A stretch of DNA of 64,000 nucleotides from Galerina marginata (lineage: Eukaryota > Basidiomycota > Agaricomycetes > Agaricales > Galerinaceae), in assembly GCA_023014335.1 (NCBI GenBank), contig JAECYW010000027.1:496001-560000 (forward strand), read 5' to 3'. Shown piece by piece: positions 36,001 to 47,957 of this stretch. The translations under genes and the position numbers were made by a program. Under the pieces are notes generated by a model. The model was not told the origin of the DNA. It searched no databases and was given only the letters and a program-made list of their open reading frames with translations. Numbering within the stretch: position 1 is the first letter of the stretch; every line of letters starts with the position of its first letter.

Positions 36001-38517
36001 CCGACACCGGACGGAACTGGTACCCCGCGCAAGCCCCAACCCCGCCCAACATGTTCGGCGGGCAAGTCATCTCCTTCCACCCAACATCCGACTACCTCCT
36101 CTGGGTCGGCAACAAGGACTGCACGGCAGGCAACACCGGCGGGAACGCGTGCCACGCCGAGGCGCAGTATTCGCGGGATAATGGACGGCATTGGACTTTT
36201 GTCGACGGGTATGTGCGGAACTGCGCGTTTGCGAAGGATGCGAAGCTCGATGCGGACCCGAGCGAGATTCTGTGTGAGAGTTATCGGGATAAGGAGGGGA
36301 ACCAGAAGTATTCGGAGGGGAGGAGTCCGCTTGAGTTGGTGGTTGGGGCGAATTTTTATGGGGAGAAGAAGAAGTTGTTTGATTGGGTTGTTGGGTTTGC
36401 TAAGTTTTCAGAGTTTTTGGTTGTTGCTGAGGCGCGTCTTTCTTTTCTGGGTGATTTGAGCGAATGGGCTGATGGTTTTTTTGGTGTAGATGCTTCCTGA
36501 GAGGAAGTCGTTGGAGCTGCAGGTTTCTTTGGACGGAAAACATTTCACATCTGGCAAGTTCCCTCCGAGCATGCACCCAGAGACACATGTATGTTTTTTC
36601 GCCTTACATTGCGTAGTAAACCTCCAGCTGATCGCTCTGCAGGCCTATACCATCCTCGAATCCAGCACCAAGTCTCTCTTCCTGCATATGACGATGTCCG
36701 AGTTCCCAGCGCCGTTCTGGGGCACGATCCTCAAGTCAAACTCGAACGGGACCTACTTTGGAATCTCCATCGAGAACGTCAATAGGGATCGAGGCGGATA
36801 CGTGGACTTTGAGAAGATGATTGGGTTGGATGGGATCGCGCTCATCAATGTCGTGTCGAACCCTGATGAGGCGAAGCTTTCTGGGCGGAAGGTGCTGCAG
36901 AGTCGGATCACGCATAACGATGGTATGTTCGATGTTGGTGTGCTGTTCAGATCTTTTGCTGATGATGTTTTGTAGGCAGTACATGGACGCCTCTTAACCC
37001 TCCTCCGACGGACTCTCAAGGCAGCGCATATGGGTGTCAAGGAACTGTACGTCTCTTGTTGGCCTTATTATAATCTCATCGATGACTGATCGCGTTAAAT
37101 CAGAAGTGTCAACTCCACGTCCACGGGTACACCGAACGTACCGACCCACGAGCGTCATACAGCAGCCCCTCCGTCCCAGGCCTGATCATGGCCGTCGGCA
37201 ACGTTGGCGAGTCGCTGGCACCATACACGGACAGCGACACCTTCCTCAGCCGGGACGGCGGGTTCACATGGCAGGAGGTGCACAAGGACGCCCACCTCTG
37301 GGAGTTCGGCGACTCAGGGTCGGTCCTCATGCTGGCGAACGACGAGGAGCCGACGAATTTCGTGCTCTACAGCACGGATGAGGGCTTGAACTGGAGAGAG
37401 TACAAGTTCAGCGAGGAGAAGATGCGGGTGCGGTCGATCGTGACTGTTCCGGAGGATACGAGCCGGCGGTTTATCCTCCTTGGGGACTTTATGAAGACGA
37501 GTGGATCGGCGATTGTTCATATTGACTTTTCGGCGTTGACGACGAAGCAATGTGGGTTTTCTCGTTTTCTTTTGCTTTTGGTTCTGTTGCTTATGCTGTT
37601 GTGTTGATGATAGGTGTTATGAACGTTGAGGATCCAGGTCATGATGACTTTGAGCTCTGGAGTCCGAGTGAGGAGAGGCCTGAACAATGTCTTTTCGGAC
37701 GACAGGTATGGTTGGTTTCATGTTCGACGTGATTTTCGCTCAAGCTTGAGCATAGACTCTCTACCATCGCCGCGTGCGCAATATCAACTGTGTTGTTGGC
37801 GACCAACCCAAGGCTGCCGAACGTGTTGTCGAAAATTGTGCTTGTACTAAAGCTGACTTCGAATGGTGGGTTTCATCATCAATTCTCTCAACATTGTCGA
37901 TGAGCTGATCATTTCGTCCTTCTCTTTCTTCTAGTGAATTCAACTACGTGAAAGATGCGAACGACGAATGTGTTCTCGTACCAGGAACGACACCCTTACC
38001 GGACGACGATTCATGTACGTCTGGCGAAGATTACTGGTACGAGAGAACGGGATACCGCAAGATACCCTATTCCAGCTGCGTCGATGGCTACCGACCGGAT
38101 CGAGGGAAGGACCACATCTGCCCTGGGTTCAGGTCCAAGAGCAGTTGGTTCTGGTTCTTCATGCTCCTGATACCGTTTGGGTTTACGGCCTTGGTGGCCT
38201 ATTACTATTACCGCCGAAGTGGTTTGGCGAGAGGGTAAGCATCAATCTTTTTCTTATTCGTATATCATGAACTTAACGTCTCCTTACATAGCACGATCCG
38301 CCTACCTGGCGATACAAGGCCTCCTGCATATGGTGGCGACACAGGCGTCATCGCGACCTTGGCTTCCGTTCCGTGGTTTATCATCGGCGTTGCTGGCATT
38401 GCATACGAATGGGTTGCATCTCGTGCAGACGCACACTTGTTCCGTGCACGGAGAGGATATAGAAACTTACCCATAGATGAAGATGCTCAGATACTGCGGT
38501 TCGAGGATGAAGAGTAA
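33093..38517 (+). CDS. VPS10: Vacuolar protein sorting receptor VPS10 (sortilin family)
   Basis: A complete multi-exon gene for a protein of roughly 1,480 residues, close to fungal Vps10/Pep1. A signal peptide ([20 protein letters not shown]) precedes two VPS10 modules of beta-propeller repeats with Asp-box-like motifs ([41 protein letters not shown]). Each module ends in a Cys-rich 10CC-type segment ([16 protein letters not shown] and [16 protein letters not shown]). Near the C-terminus is a membrane helix ([20 protein letters not shown]), then a second hydrophobic stretch ([17 protein letters not shown]), and an acidic cytosolic tail ending [16 protein letters not shown]. The receptor cycles between late Golgi and endosome, delivering hydrolases such as carboxypeptidase Y to the vacuole. 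The open exons at 33.7-34.8 kb and 35.8-36.5 kb are GC-richer than the flanks and generate many antisense ORFs. Confidence 0.95.
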
Positions 38518-38839
38518 AAGTGAAAGTAATATACGTTTTCTGGAGATGTGAACAGCTTAGTTGGCTCTTACCTACCTACCTACCCCTATGCATAGTACTT
38601 AGTTGTCTGCTGTTTTAGCTTTTGTTTTCGTGGGTATACGTATGCCCCACTGTATTTATTAATTTCTACGATGGTTGGGTTTCTTCGTGTACTAATTAAA
38701 TAGGGCTTCAGTCTTATAAGTTATAAGTTAGCGATGTAAAGTGGATCTATTCCTGGTGTGATTCCGAAATGTGTTCCGATGTATGTATGTGACATGAAAG
38801 CGATGAATGCAGAGAAACAGAATATGAAGGATGCAGTGA

Positions 38840-39613
38840 TTAGAAGAGTAGTGAATCCATCCATGAGTGGTCATAAGGAGCATAAAATGAGGAGGGCAAC
38901 GAGGCTGAACAACACCTAACGCGTTGAATGGGCCTTCGGATATCATGTGGATATTGTCTTTTTAGAACTAGGACGTTGGGTCTGAAACCATCATCAGCTT
39001 GAATACAGGATTCCGAAAAGAGAAAACTTGCCTCATAGTCGACACAAAGGTAGCCGGCTAACAGTATCAAGGCGACGATGACAGACAGTGCTGTCGATCC
39101 CGTCACGGCGTACATGAGTGGTAGGACTCCGTATGGCAAATAAGATGTGATCGTAATATCCCGGTCTGAAGTTGTCCGTCGTCGTGAGCTGCGAGAGGAC
39201 GGCTTGGAGTGTCGTTCTGAGTGTCTGATCTTCTTCGATCCAGAGGAAGGACGCGACCGTGACTGATCGTCAGTTCGGTGTTTTGACGACGTCCTCCCAT
39301 CTCTTTGCCGGGTCTCAACTGAATGAGATACCTTCTCCTTCTGCGCAGCCATATCTGGCTGCGGCTGCTGCGCTGGCGGAGGGCCCAGGCCCTGCTGGAC
39401 GCCTTGCAGGTCTTGGAGCTCTTTACCGGTCTCCTGGACCCATAGCTCGACACGGCGTTGTGACGCCTGATAATAATGATAAAACTCGTCGGCGCTCAGC
39501 TCTCCTGGCATAAATAAAGCGCTGAGTAGATAGGCAATAGAGGTCCACGCTGCAAAAAAGGACGAAGGTGGTGGATGGGGTGAAGGTGCACAAGACACGT
39601 GCAATAGTGACAT
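38840..39613 (-). CDS. Small membrane protein of unknown function
   Basis: A 257-codon ORF. The likely core begins at MPGELSADEFYHYYQASQRR (ATG at 39511), because the preceding 34 codons look like translated intron ending in a good acceptor. It continues with a coiled segment (VELWVQETGKELQDLQGVQQ), a highly charged Ser/Arg/Lys-rich region and a double hydrophobic stretch (YLPYGVLPLMYAVTGST and ALSVIVALILLAGYL). After YLCVDYE a possible GC-AG intron would replace the last ~60 codons by a short tail. Hairpin-like C-terminal anchoring is inferred. No family is recognised. It converges with VPS10. Confidence 0.6.
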   Translation of the reverse strand: MSLLHVSCAPSPHPPPSSFFAAWTSIAYLLSALFMPGELSADEFYHYYQASQRRVELWVQETGKELQDLQGVQQGLGPPPAQQPQPDMAAQKEKVSHSVETRQRDGRTSSKHRTDDQSRSRPSSGSKKIRHSERHSKPSSRSSRRRTTSDRDITITSYLPYGVLPLMYAVTGSTALSVIVALILLAGYLCVDYEASFLFSESCIQADDGFRPNVLVLKRQYPHDIRRPIQRVRCCSASLPSSFYAPYDHSWMDSLLF

Positions 39614-41471
39614 TTTGTCGGCAAAGCCTCGTGTATTTTCTTTGTAGTTCCTGGACCCTGTTTTGATGCAGAGTTCTCAATATAACTTTTGCTGCAGGAG
39701 AGATACAGAGATATACTCGACTGCGCTCATTTTTCGAGACAAGGACGACCTCAAAGACGAGCATTTGAAGGATTTCATTGTGATGGAATGGAAACAAGTG
39801 CAGTTGGACGATTGCGGAAGTCGACAGCTGTTTGGATGTTGACGTCGATATTTTTAGCCACATTCGGTCCGCACCTCCTTGCTTTGAACGTCCATGTGCA
39901 ACTTGACAGTCTTGACTGCAGTCCCAGAGGATTTTCGAAAGTGACATGCTATTTCGCGTCATTTATAACACTAGGCGCATAAACGGTTCTTCTGGGAACA
40001 AAAAAGCATTCCCTAAGCATTCGGAAATATGGACTGTTCCTCCATATAGTAATGTTTTTCTGAAATTCAAGCAGCCCCATATTTCTGAATGACTTGTCCG
40101 AAATCCGGCCAACTATTTTTGCGCGTAGTGTAACTTGTTTTGGTAAGAGATGGCTTCGTTTATCTATGTACATAAGCTTGACTTTGAGCTTCATTACTAG
40201 GAAGACAATTCTGACCCTTTTACCGGCGCTGCAAACGGACGGTCTTCAGGTGTCTCTGACCTCTGGGAATATTTTGTACACTCGCTGGCTCTTGAGCTTG
40301 CAGAGGAAAGTGAAACTGGTAAATTGACTGCGTGATATGGCATGGAGTTGGCAGTAGCAAGTCTGGGACCTTCTTACTGTTCGCTTCAACCCAAACGAAA
40401 GGCAGACGACCAAGCTGGGGCGAGTATCGTCCATTCTCTGCTCTCAACGCGCCTAGCCTAGCCTAGCCTTCTGCAAAACGGTTTCTGCGACCATCCGCTG
40501 TACTTTCCAGCTCTGGATTTTTGATTTCGCCCACTATTCTCGGGTTTCAACTCGTTTCCTCCTCTTTTACACTGGTAATGAGTTCGATTAACTACAAAGT
40601 TTCTGCGATGGACAAGTGCGCCATTTTCTTTACGGTTCCTCGTTAGATACGGGCGGTCAACATAATATCTAATTTGAACAGGATGAACCGTTTTCACGAG
40701 TACCTCTTCAGCTAGGGTGTTCAATCCTTGACTCTCGGATTTGACTCTCCTTACTTTCGCCCTACTGATTAGGTGAGTCAGATCCACACATGACGGTCAA
40801 TTTTGACTATTCACCAGCTCCAACAGCAAAGCTTTTCCTTCTTGAAATGAAAATTGCTTGAATCAATTTCGGAACTGGCGTGAACAAGGCGTCGACAGAG
40901 TAAGTATCTCCAGACTTAAATCAGTACGCTAGATCTTCAAGGATTCTCCTTCCCTAAACGACTATACTTCAGCCCACAATTTTCCACCCATGGGCTATGC
41001 TGAATCTAATCCGACGCTTCTGATAGATTTCAACCACGACTTTTCGATGAAGGACCTGGAAATTTCCACAAATATCCCGACAGCGACAACTCTGGTACCC
41101 ACGACAAGTGCGTTACGAACGTCGAATAATGTTTAGGAGCCTCACGGGACTGGCGGTAGGAATGTCGGCCCGGTTCCAAACCGGGACGAGGAACAGAAGA
41201 AGGCTGTGCGCGTCAAAACTTGGTCAAAACTTCCTCGTCAACCCTGAACCCCTTCGTTGCGACTTTCTGCTCTTCTCGCATTTCGCAACACTCATCTCAT
41301 CGAAATTAACCATCACAATCTTCGAACGATATCTTGACTTGATCTGTGCTTGATCTTGACATCAGTAAAATATTAAAGTCCGAACCGCTTCCTTTAACAA
41401 AGCATCGTGAAGAGAGTACTAACCACCACGCTTCATATAGGTCACCGCCGTCCCACCGCTCTAATCAGCCG
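39614..41471. other. Intergenic spacer
   Basis: About 1.86 kb between the divergent small membrane protein and the TPR-CHAT gene. It holds a short CCTAG/CTAGC tandem run near 40449-40468 and scattered small ORFs. A 48-codon ORF at 40990-41136 (MGYAESNPTLLIDFNHDFSM at its start) has balanced composition but no support beyond length. Upstream regulatory sequence for the CHAT gene must lie here. Confidence 0.45.
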
Positions 41472-44400
41472 ATGTCATCCATCCAGGATGAGTAAGTTCT
41501 ACTCCGTACAACTTCTAAACCGACGTTTGATACTGGGATTTGAAATATTTAGTATATCCCCAGAGAAAAGCTTGGTCCAGGAGGCTGACGACGATCTGCT
41601 ATACAAGGGTATGTACATTTACGCGTAAGGCTTTGGCGCTTCACTGAGCTGTCATAAAGATTTGATGGCAGCCGCCATGGCTGAAGCGCCTGACAAAATG
41701 TTTGCTCTGGCTGTCAAACTCTCGGACAACGTGCCAGAAAAGCCACGGGCTTTGGACGCCTGTGGAGACTTATTCATGAAGCGATTTCGCCATACGCAGG
41801 ACAAGAGCGACATCGATAATTCCATCCGAGCGTTCGAACTAGCCATTCAACACTTTCAGCTCAGGCATCAAGCCATAGATGACGTCGAACTCGTCGGGTT
41901 TATCCACGATACTGGCCTTGCCTTTTTAGAGCGATATATGCTTCTAGGAAATCTATATGACGTCGACCAAGCCATCGCAAAGCTTGAGACTGTCACTAGT
42001 TCCAAATCTGACTATGTAGACATGCACGACGCTCGAAACGATCTCGGGATATCATTCCGGCGTCGCTTCGACAAAACGAAGGAACTTAAAGACATTTCCG
42101 CAGCAATATCGTCGATCCAGGCAGCGATTCATTTCGCTCCTCCTGATCATGCAAACGTGCCTGGTCTGTTGAACAACCTCGGAAATTCGTTTCAAGCACG
42201 CTTTGAACTTAGCGGGGACCTCGCCGACATTTCGGCAGCGATATCATGTCAGCAGAAAGCGCTTCTTCTCACTCCAGAAAGTCACCAGAACATGCCCATT
42301 TTCCTAAATAACCTTGGAAACTCCCTTCGAGTTCGCTTTGATCGCGCTGGAGATCTTGCAGACATATCCGAAGCCATAATATCTCTGCGGAAAGCGGTTG
42401 GTCTTCCTCAAAGTCACCCAATTATGCTCCATCTGCTGGAGAGCCTAGGAAATTCACTTTTTCTCCGCTTCAAACGAACAGGAGACCTCGCCGACAATTC
42501 TGAAGCAATATTATGTCAGCAGAGAGCGATTGAGGTAACACCTGAGGATCATATAGATATGTTCGGTCTTTTGAACGACCTTGGAGCTGCACTTCAAGCT
42601 CGCTTCGAACTAACTGGGGATCTCGCTGAAATTAATGAGGCGATATCCTCTGAGCAGAAGGCACTTCAGCGTATTCCCCCCGGTCATCCAGGCGCGCATC
42701 GTTTGTTAACCAACCTTGGCAACTCGTTTCTTTCTCGTTTTGAGCATACCGGAGATCTAACTGATGTTTCTGACGCAATAACATCACTCCAGAAGGCGGT
42801 TCATGGCACTTCTCAAGACCATGTGGTGATGCCTGTCCTATTGAACAACTTGGGGAATTCATTTACAACCCGTTTTATACGAACAGGAAATCTCCCCGAC
42901 ATTTTTGAAGGCATAATGTACCACCGAAAAGCGATTCTTCTCGCTCCTGATGATCATCCAGACAAACCTGGGTTTCTGAACAACCTCGGGAACTCGCTTC
43001 AATTTCGCTTCCAAAGTAACGGAGACCTTTCTGATATTTTAGAAGCCATATCATCGCAGCAGAAAGCGCTTCATCTTACCCCTCCAGGCCACGCAGCAAT
43101 TCCTGGTCATTTGAATAACCTCGGAAACTCATTCCTATGTCGTTTTAAACTTACAGGAGACCTTACCGACATTTCCGAAGCAATATCATCACATAAACAA
43201 GCCGTCCACTCAACTCCTCATGGCGATGCAGCCATGCCGCTTCGGCTGAATAACCTCGGATTGTCCTTTGCAAATCGTTTCGAGCGCACAAGAGAATCCG
43301 CTGATATTACCGAAGCAATTATTGCTCAGCAGAAGGCCGTTTCCCTCGTACCTGAGGGCCATGCAGACGGGCCTCGCTGGCTTAACAATTTCGGCGATTC
43401 GCTTCAAACTCGGTTTGAAAGTTTAGGAGAAATCAATGATATTCATGCCGCCATTCTCAGGTATTCGCAGGCTGCTACCTATTCCACAGGCAGACCTGCA
43501 ACTCGACTTAGTGCAGCAAGAAAATGGGCAAAGTTGTGTCAAAAATTTAACCGGTCACAATTGTTGGATGCCTATAGGACTGCCATTCACCTTCTTTCTC
43601 AAGTCGCGGGTTTGGAGCAAACTATAGAGAGTCGTCACACTAATCTTCTCGATATTTCCAATATATCATGCTCTGCTGCCGCCTCCGCGTTCGACCTGGG
43701 TAACCCGGAGTTGGCCGTGGAGTGGCTCGAAGAAGGTCGCTGCCTCGTTTGGAGCCAGCTAAACAGTCTCCGAACGCCTTTAGACGCCCTTCGCGCCCAT
43801 GATCCAGCCGTTGCCGAAGAAGTATTGAGGGTCTCGAGAGCTTTAGAACATGCAGGATCTCGAGGAGAATTGGCCATATCCCCACTCGAAGCGACCATGG
43901 AGCAGAAAATGACCATTCAGGATGAAGCGACCTCCCATATCAGACTCGCAAAAAAATGGGATAAACTACTTACTGACATTCGTGCTATTCCAGACTTCGA
44001 AGACTTCCTTCGGCCGCCATTATTTTCGAACCTGATCAAACACCTCCCCGATTTTGGGGCAGTTGTGGTCATCAATGTACACGAGCTCCGGTGCGATGCA
44101 TTGGCACTTGTGTCCACCACAAATAAACCCCTTCACATTCCACTCCCTGATTTTTCGCATGAAAAGGCAGATAATCTGCGAAAGGAATTAAGGGAGCATC
44201 TCAGGTCTTCTGGACTCAGAATGCGGGAATATAATCCAGACGAAAGTGACGGCCGCATGCCTATAAGGTACAAAGCGTCGGGCAGCAGAGAAGGCGTTAT
44301 CCAAGTTATCTTACACAAGCTGTGGAGTTGGGTAGTAAAGCCTATCCTCGAAGCTTTGGGCTACTTAGTAAGTCTCCTCATAATATTTTAGCGGAATTGT

Positions 44401-45269
44401 AAATAATTTGACACCTACCGGCTCAGAACCCTACGACTACTTCAAATACCCCTCGAATTTGGTGGTGTGCGACCGGGCCTCTAGCATTTCTTCCGATTCA
44501 TGCCGCAGGAAAATACACTACCGAACCTATAGTACCTGCATCTTCCTCAGAGACCCAACCTGGCACGCTTTTCGATTTCGTAATTTCGTCCTACACACCC
44601 ACCGTCAGGGCACTGGTCGAACGAGTGAAAAATCCTAGAGAGGCTAACGACAAAAACGCGGGTCTATTTATGATCAGCCAACCAAACACGCCTGATCTGC
44701 CTTATATCCCAGGAACGACAAAGGAGATTAACGCAATCAATTTGCAGTTGCAAAATATTAAAGTTACGTGCTTGGAAGGAGAGGCCGCTACCATTGACCA
44801 AGCAATAGAAAAGATGGGTACCCACAGCTCCATCCATTTCGCCTGTCATGCCAGCCAGAATATCAAGCAACCATTGAAAAGCGGCTTTTATCTTCACGAC
44901 GGACGACTGGAGATCTCTTCAATCATCAAACAAAACTTCATAGGCGCCGACCTGGCCTTTTTGTCGGCCTGCCAGACCAGTACTGGTGAGGAAACGCTCT
45001 CCGAGGAAGCAGTGCATCTTGCTGCAGGAATGCTGGCTGCCGGCTATCGTGGAGTTGTTGCGACCATGTGGTCTATCAAGGATCTCTATGGGCCACAGAT
45101 CGCCGAAGACTTCTATGCTAACCTCACATCCAAGTCGAAAAGTTTGAGCGGTGATGACGCTGCACGTGCGCTTCATTTTGCTACACAGAAATTACGAAAG
45201 CAAATCAAGCCTGAAGACGGTGATTCCTCTTTACTTGTCTGGGTTCCGTACGTACACTTCGGTTTGTAA
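41472..45269 (+). CDS. TPR-repeat CHAT-domain (caspase-like) protein
   Basis: Four exons (41472-41491, 41553-41608, 41660-44367, 44427-45269) join in phase to 1,208 residues. The start was chosen because the tiny first exon MSSIQD is followed by two clean introns. About residues 60-620 hold tandem TPR-like repeats of roughly 50 residues with the recurrent pattern LNNLGNSF..RF...GDLADISEAI. A helical linker leads to the C-terminal CHAT domain (about residues 760-1208) with PRIWWCATGPLAFLPIHAAG. The catalytic dyad is visible: His about 1069 in HFACHAS and Cys about 1110 in LSACQTSTG. CHAT domains are clan CD caspase-like proteases. The TPR part should recognise a partner or activate the protease. 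Cytoplasmic; the substrate is unknown. Family knowledge: such genes are numerous in Agaricomycetes. Confidence 0.9.
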
Positions 45270-46137
45270 ATTTCAGGCCCAATTTGCGTTTCTTTTGAAA
45301 TTTCTGACTCATCACGTACGAAGGTAGTACGATATTACGAATATGCTCTCAATGTTATGCAGAACCTTAGTTGATACGAACTTGAATATTCTTCTCACTC
45401 GCAGTTAGCGCCTCACATCTCGGTGTTTACGAATGAAACATCGTCTGCCACCGGATCCTAGAGGAAAGATAAATAACGCGAGAATGAGTTGTCGAGTCGC
45501 GGAATAATCGAGCCAGAGATTTGAATTGGCTGGACAGCCAGACATCCATCCTTAAAAATATTGATCCAGCGGTTATTACGAGCACCGCCTCTAGATCTGT
45601 AGTAGCAAACGATTAGTGCTATTTTTAGGATAAGGGACTGAAGTCCTGGGCGCTTATTCGTATGTACACATATCTTTCGAAGCCACAAAGTTCTCAATGA
45701 CGGCAAAAAGATGTCCAACAGGCAATTAATAGTTTCCCCTGGCTGATCAAAATAACTAGTCTTACCTTGCTATTGATCCATAGCTGGTTCCATATGAACA
45801 TTGTATGAAGAATAACGAATATGGCAGTTATTGGTCCAAAGGCAAGCTAGTGGCACTGAAGATAACAGATCAATAAGCGCATGAGAGTCGGGCACCTTTC
45901 TCCGAATTTGACAAGCTGATGAGGTCTCCAGCTAACTATAAGAAGGAAAAAAACGCATCAAAATGATATTTAAATTCTCCCGAACAGGGGTGCAATCCAC
46001 AATGCGAACATTAGCTATTGGTATTTTTTTTTTTCAGTAGCGGCTCGTCAGCCGTTTTCAGAAACTACACCAAGTGCACACGTCCAACCTACTTGCAAGT
46101 GTTAATAGCCGATGTCCCAGTTTAATAGCAACCACCA
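45270..46137. other. Intergenic spacer between convergent genes
   Basis: About 870 bp, AT-rich, between the CHAT gene and the SH3-like gene, which point toward each other. No gene or repeat is recognised. Confidence 0.6.
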
Positions 46138-47469
46138 CTATAACGAGTAATCCAAAAATGAATCCCAAAATGAATCCCAACTACGTCTCCTCGCGACAGA
46201 CCGCATCGATTCCCCATCCTGGATCGACATAGTGTCTTCAGAAAGTGCCCTACGGGTATAGTACAGCCCATAGTCCGTAGACGCTGTCCGTGATGACGCG
46301 AGCGAGCACATCGAGTGAGTGGCTAGGTCGAGGGCGGCCATGTATGCATTGTACGCAGGGCGGCCGTTTGTTTCTCCTTCCTGCGATCGGATGCTGCCTG
46401 GCTTCGATATGCAGGAATAAAAGGACGCCGCGGAAGAATAGGCCTGACTCGTTATTGTGAAGAAGCTGCTCAAGCTGAAGCTGTCTGTGTCTTGGTACTC
46501 CTTTCCGAGTATTAGTGGTTCTTTTGATTCCAGCGGAGGGAATGACGGGGGTGAAGGACTCGATGGTGGGTCAAGGAGTGGAGACATCACTGTCGGGAGT
46601 TTAATTTGCACCTGAGGTTTGATTAGAAAGTGAGTCAGCGGTAGGGGCGGATTGACGCTGAAGTTAATAGGAACAGGTCCGTCTGCTGCCACTAGATTTA
46701 ACTCCGTCGACCCATAGATTGTTGGGCCGCGTAGGGGCAGTCGGGTTGTCTGTATTTGATCAGAGGGTTCAGTTGTAGGCTGAGAGAGGGCTTGGCGAAT
46801 AACTAGGGTGACGGGGACTTGAGGAGGAGCAGGAGGCGCAAGCGGTGGAGGAGGGAATGCGGTTGTAAGAGATGGGCTGTGTTGATGTTGTTGATAATGA
46901 AGAAGAAGAGACTCGCGTCGTCTGGTCGTCGCAGTAACCCCTATCGGCATCCTGAGAGCATTTGAACGAACGAGGAAAGGATTCCGTTCAAGTGGATCAG
47001 CAACAAAAATCGGTTTTGATGACTCTAAAAGTGCAGACGAAGGTGGTACCTTTGGAGGATTCCATGCTGGTATCAGAGTTTCCCTCGGACCAGGTGACCG
47101 GCTCGAGTCCAGAGAGCGAGAATCGCTAAGCACCCTGGATAGAGATTTGGTGAGGATTGACCTCTTCAGAGCAGAGTGAAAGCGCACATCGGCGCCGTTG
47201 AAGCGGCCGACGTTGCCTTCGCAGTAACCCTAGACGCAAATGATTCAGAGTAACGCCATGGAATTCGAAAGGCGACAAAAATGTAGGCCTACGAAATAGA
47301 ATCCATCCTGGTCTGCGAGTCGGCACAACACCGTAATCTCTTCATCTCTAAAGAAGATAAGATCGTCCGGACCTTCCTCTGGGCGGCTGCATAGCGCTGT
47401 GCCTTTCCCTATGCCGCCCCTCTCCGCGAATCTTAACCATGATGCCAGTTCTCCCGCTGAGAGGCTCAT
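46138..47469 (-). CDS. SH3-like domain protein with long disordered tail
   Basis: Exon 1 (47293-47469) and exon 2 (46138-47229) join in phase to about 422 residues. The N-terminal ~75 residues read as an SH3 domain: GKGTALCSRPEEGPDDLIFF, then RDEEITVLCRLADQDGFYF, and after the intron GYCEGNVGRFNGADVRFH, matching the ALYDY, RT-loop, W-like and G.FP positions loosely. The rest is Pro/Ser-rich and disordered with many PP motifs (FPPPPLAPPAPPQVP) and a C-terminal segment ending RRRSWDSFWDSFLDYSL. SH3 domains bind Pro-rich peptides, so an adaptor role at the cortex or in signalling is plausible, and self-binding is possible. No named orthologue is recognised. Confidence 0.75.
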
Positions 47470-47957
47470 TTTGACTCTTTTTATACCACTGCTTGTACGT
47501 GTCGTGCCACTGCCGACTGCTGGAGCAGAGTTTGTGGGTTACAGGGAGAAGGAAATAGTGAACATACGAGAACAGGTTGACTTGGCATGCAGGATCCGTT
47601 GTCGAAACGTCAACAGCCCCTTAAAAGGTACTGTGCGGATTGACAATGACAGTTCGCTGAATACAAGAAATAAATACCACTGATATCTGTAGTCCAAATA
47701 CTACTTTTACCATGCAAATGATTGACGCAATCAGATGTCCAAAAAGTAAAGGCAGTGACCAAAAAATGCGCTCCAAAACATTATACAATGTCAAGAATAG
47801 CGAACACGACTTGCCCAGCCACGCCATGGGTAGTAGACACTAACTAAAAAAACGACTTAATCGACACATAAAATGATAATTAAAAGGTTACAAACATATG
47901 GCGTAAACTTGACGAAGAGACACCCAATTCCGGGAATGTCGATCATTTACAAAACGT
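47470..47957. other. Intergenic spacer
   Basis: About 490 bp between the SH3-like gene start and the GMC stop codon, both on the minus strand. No ORF is convincing. The left edge of the duplicated segment lies near 47938. Confidence 0.5.

Noticed and set aside
35802..36191. 129-codon minus-strand ORF
   Set aside because: Shadow of the second VPS10 module.
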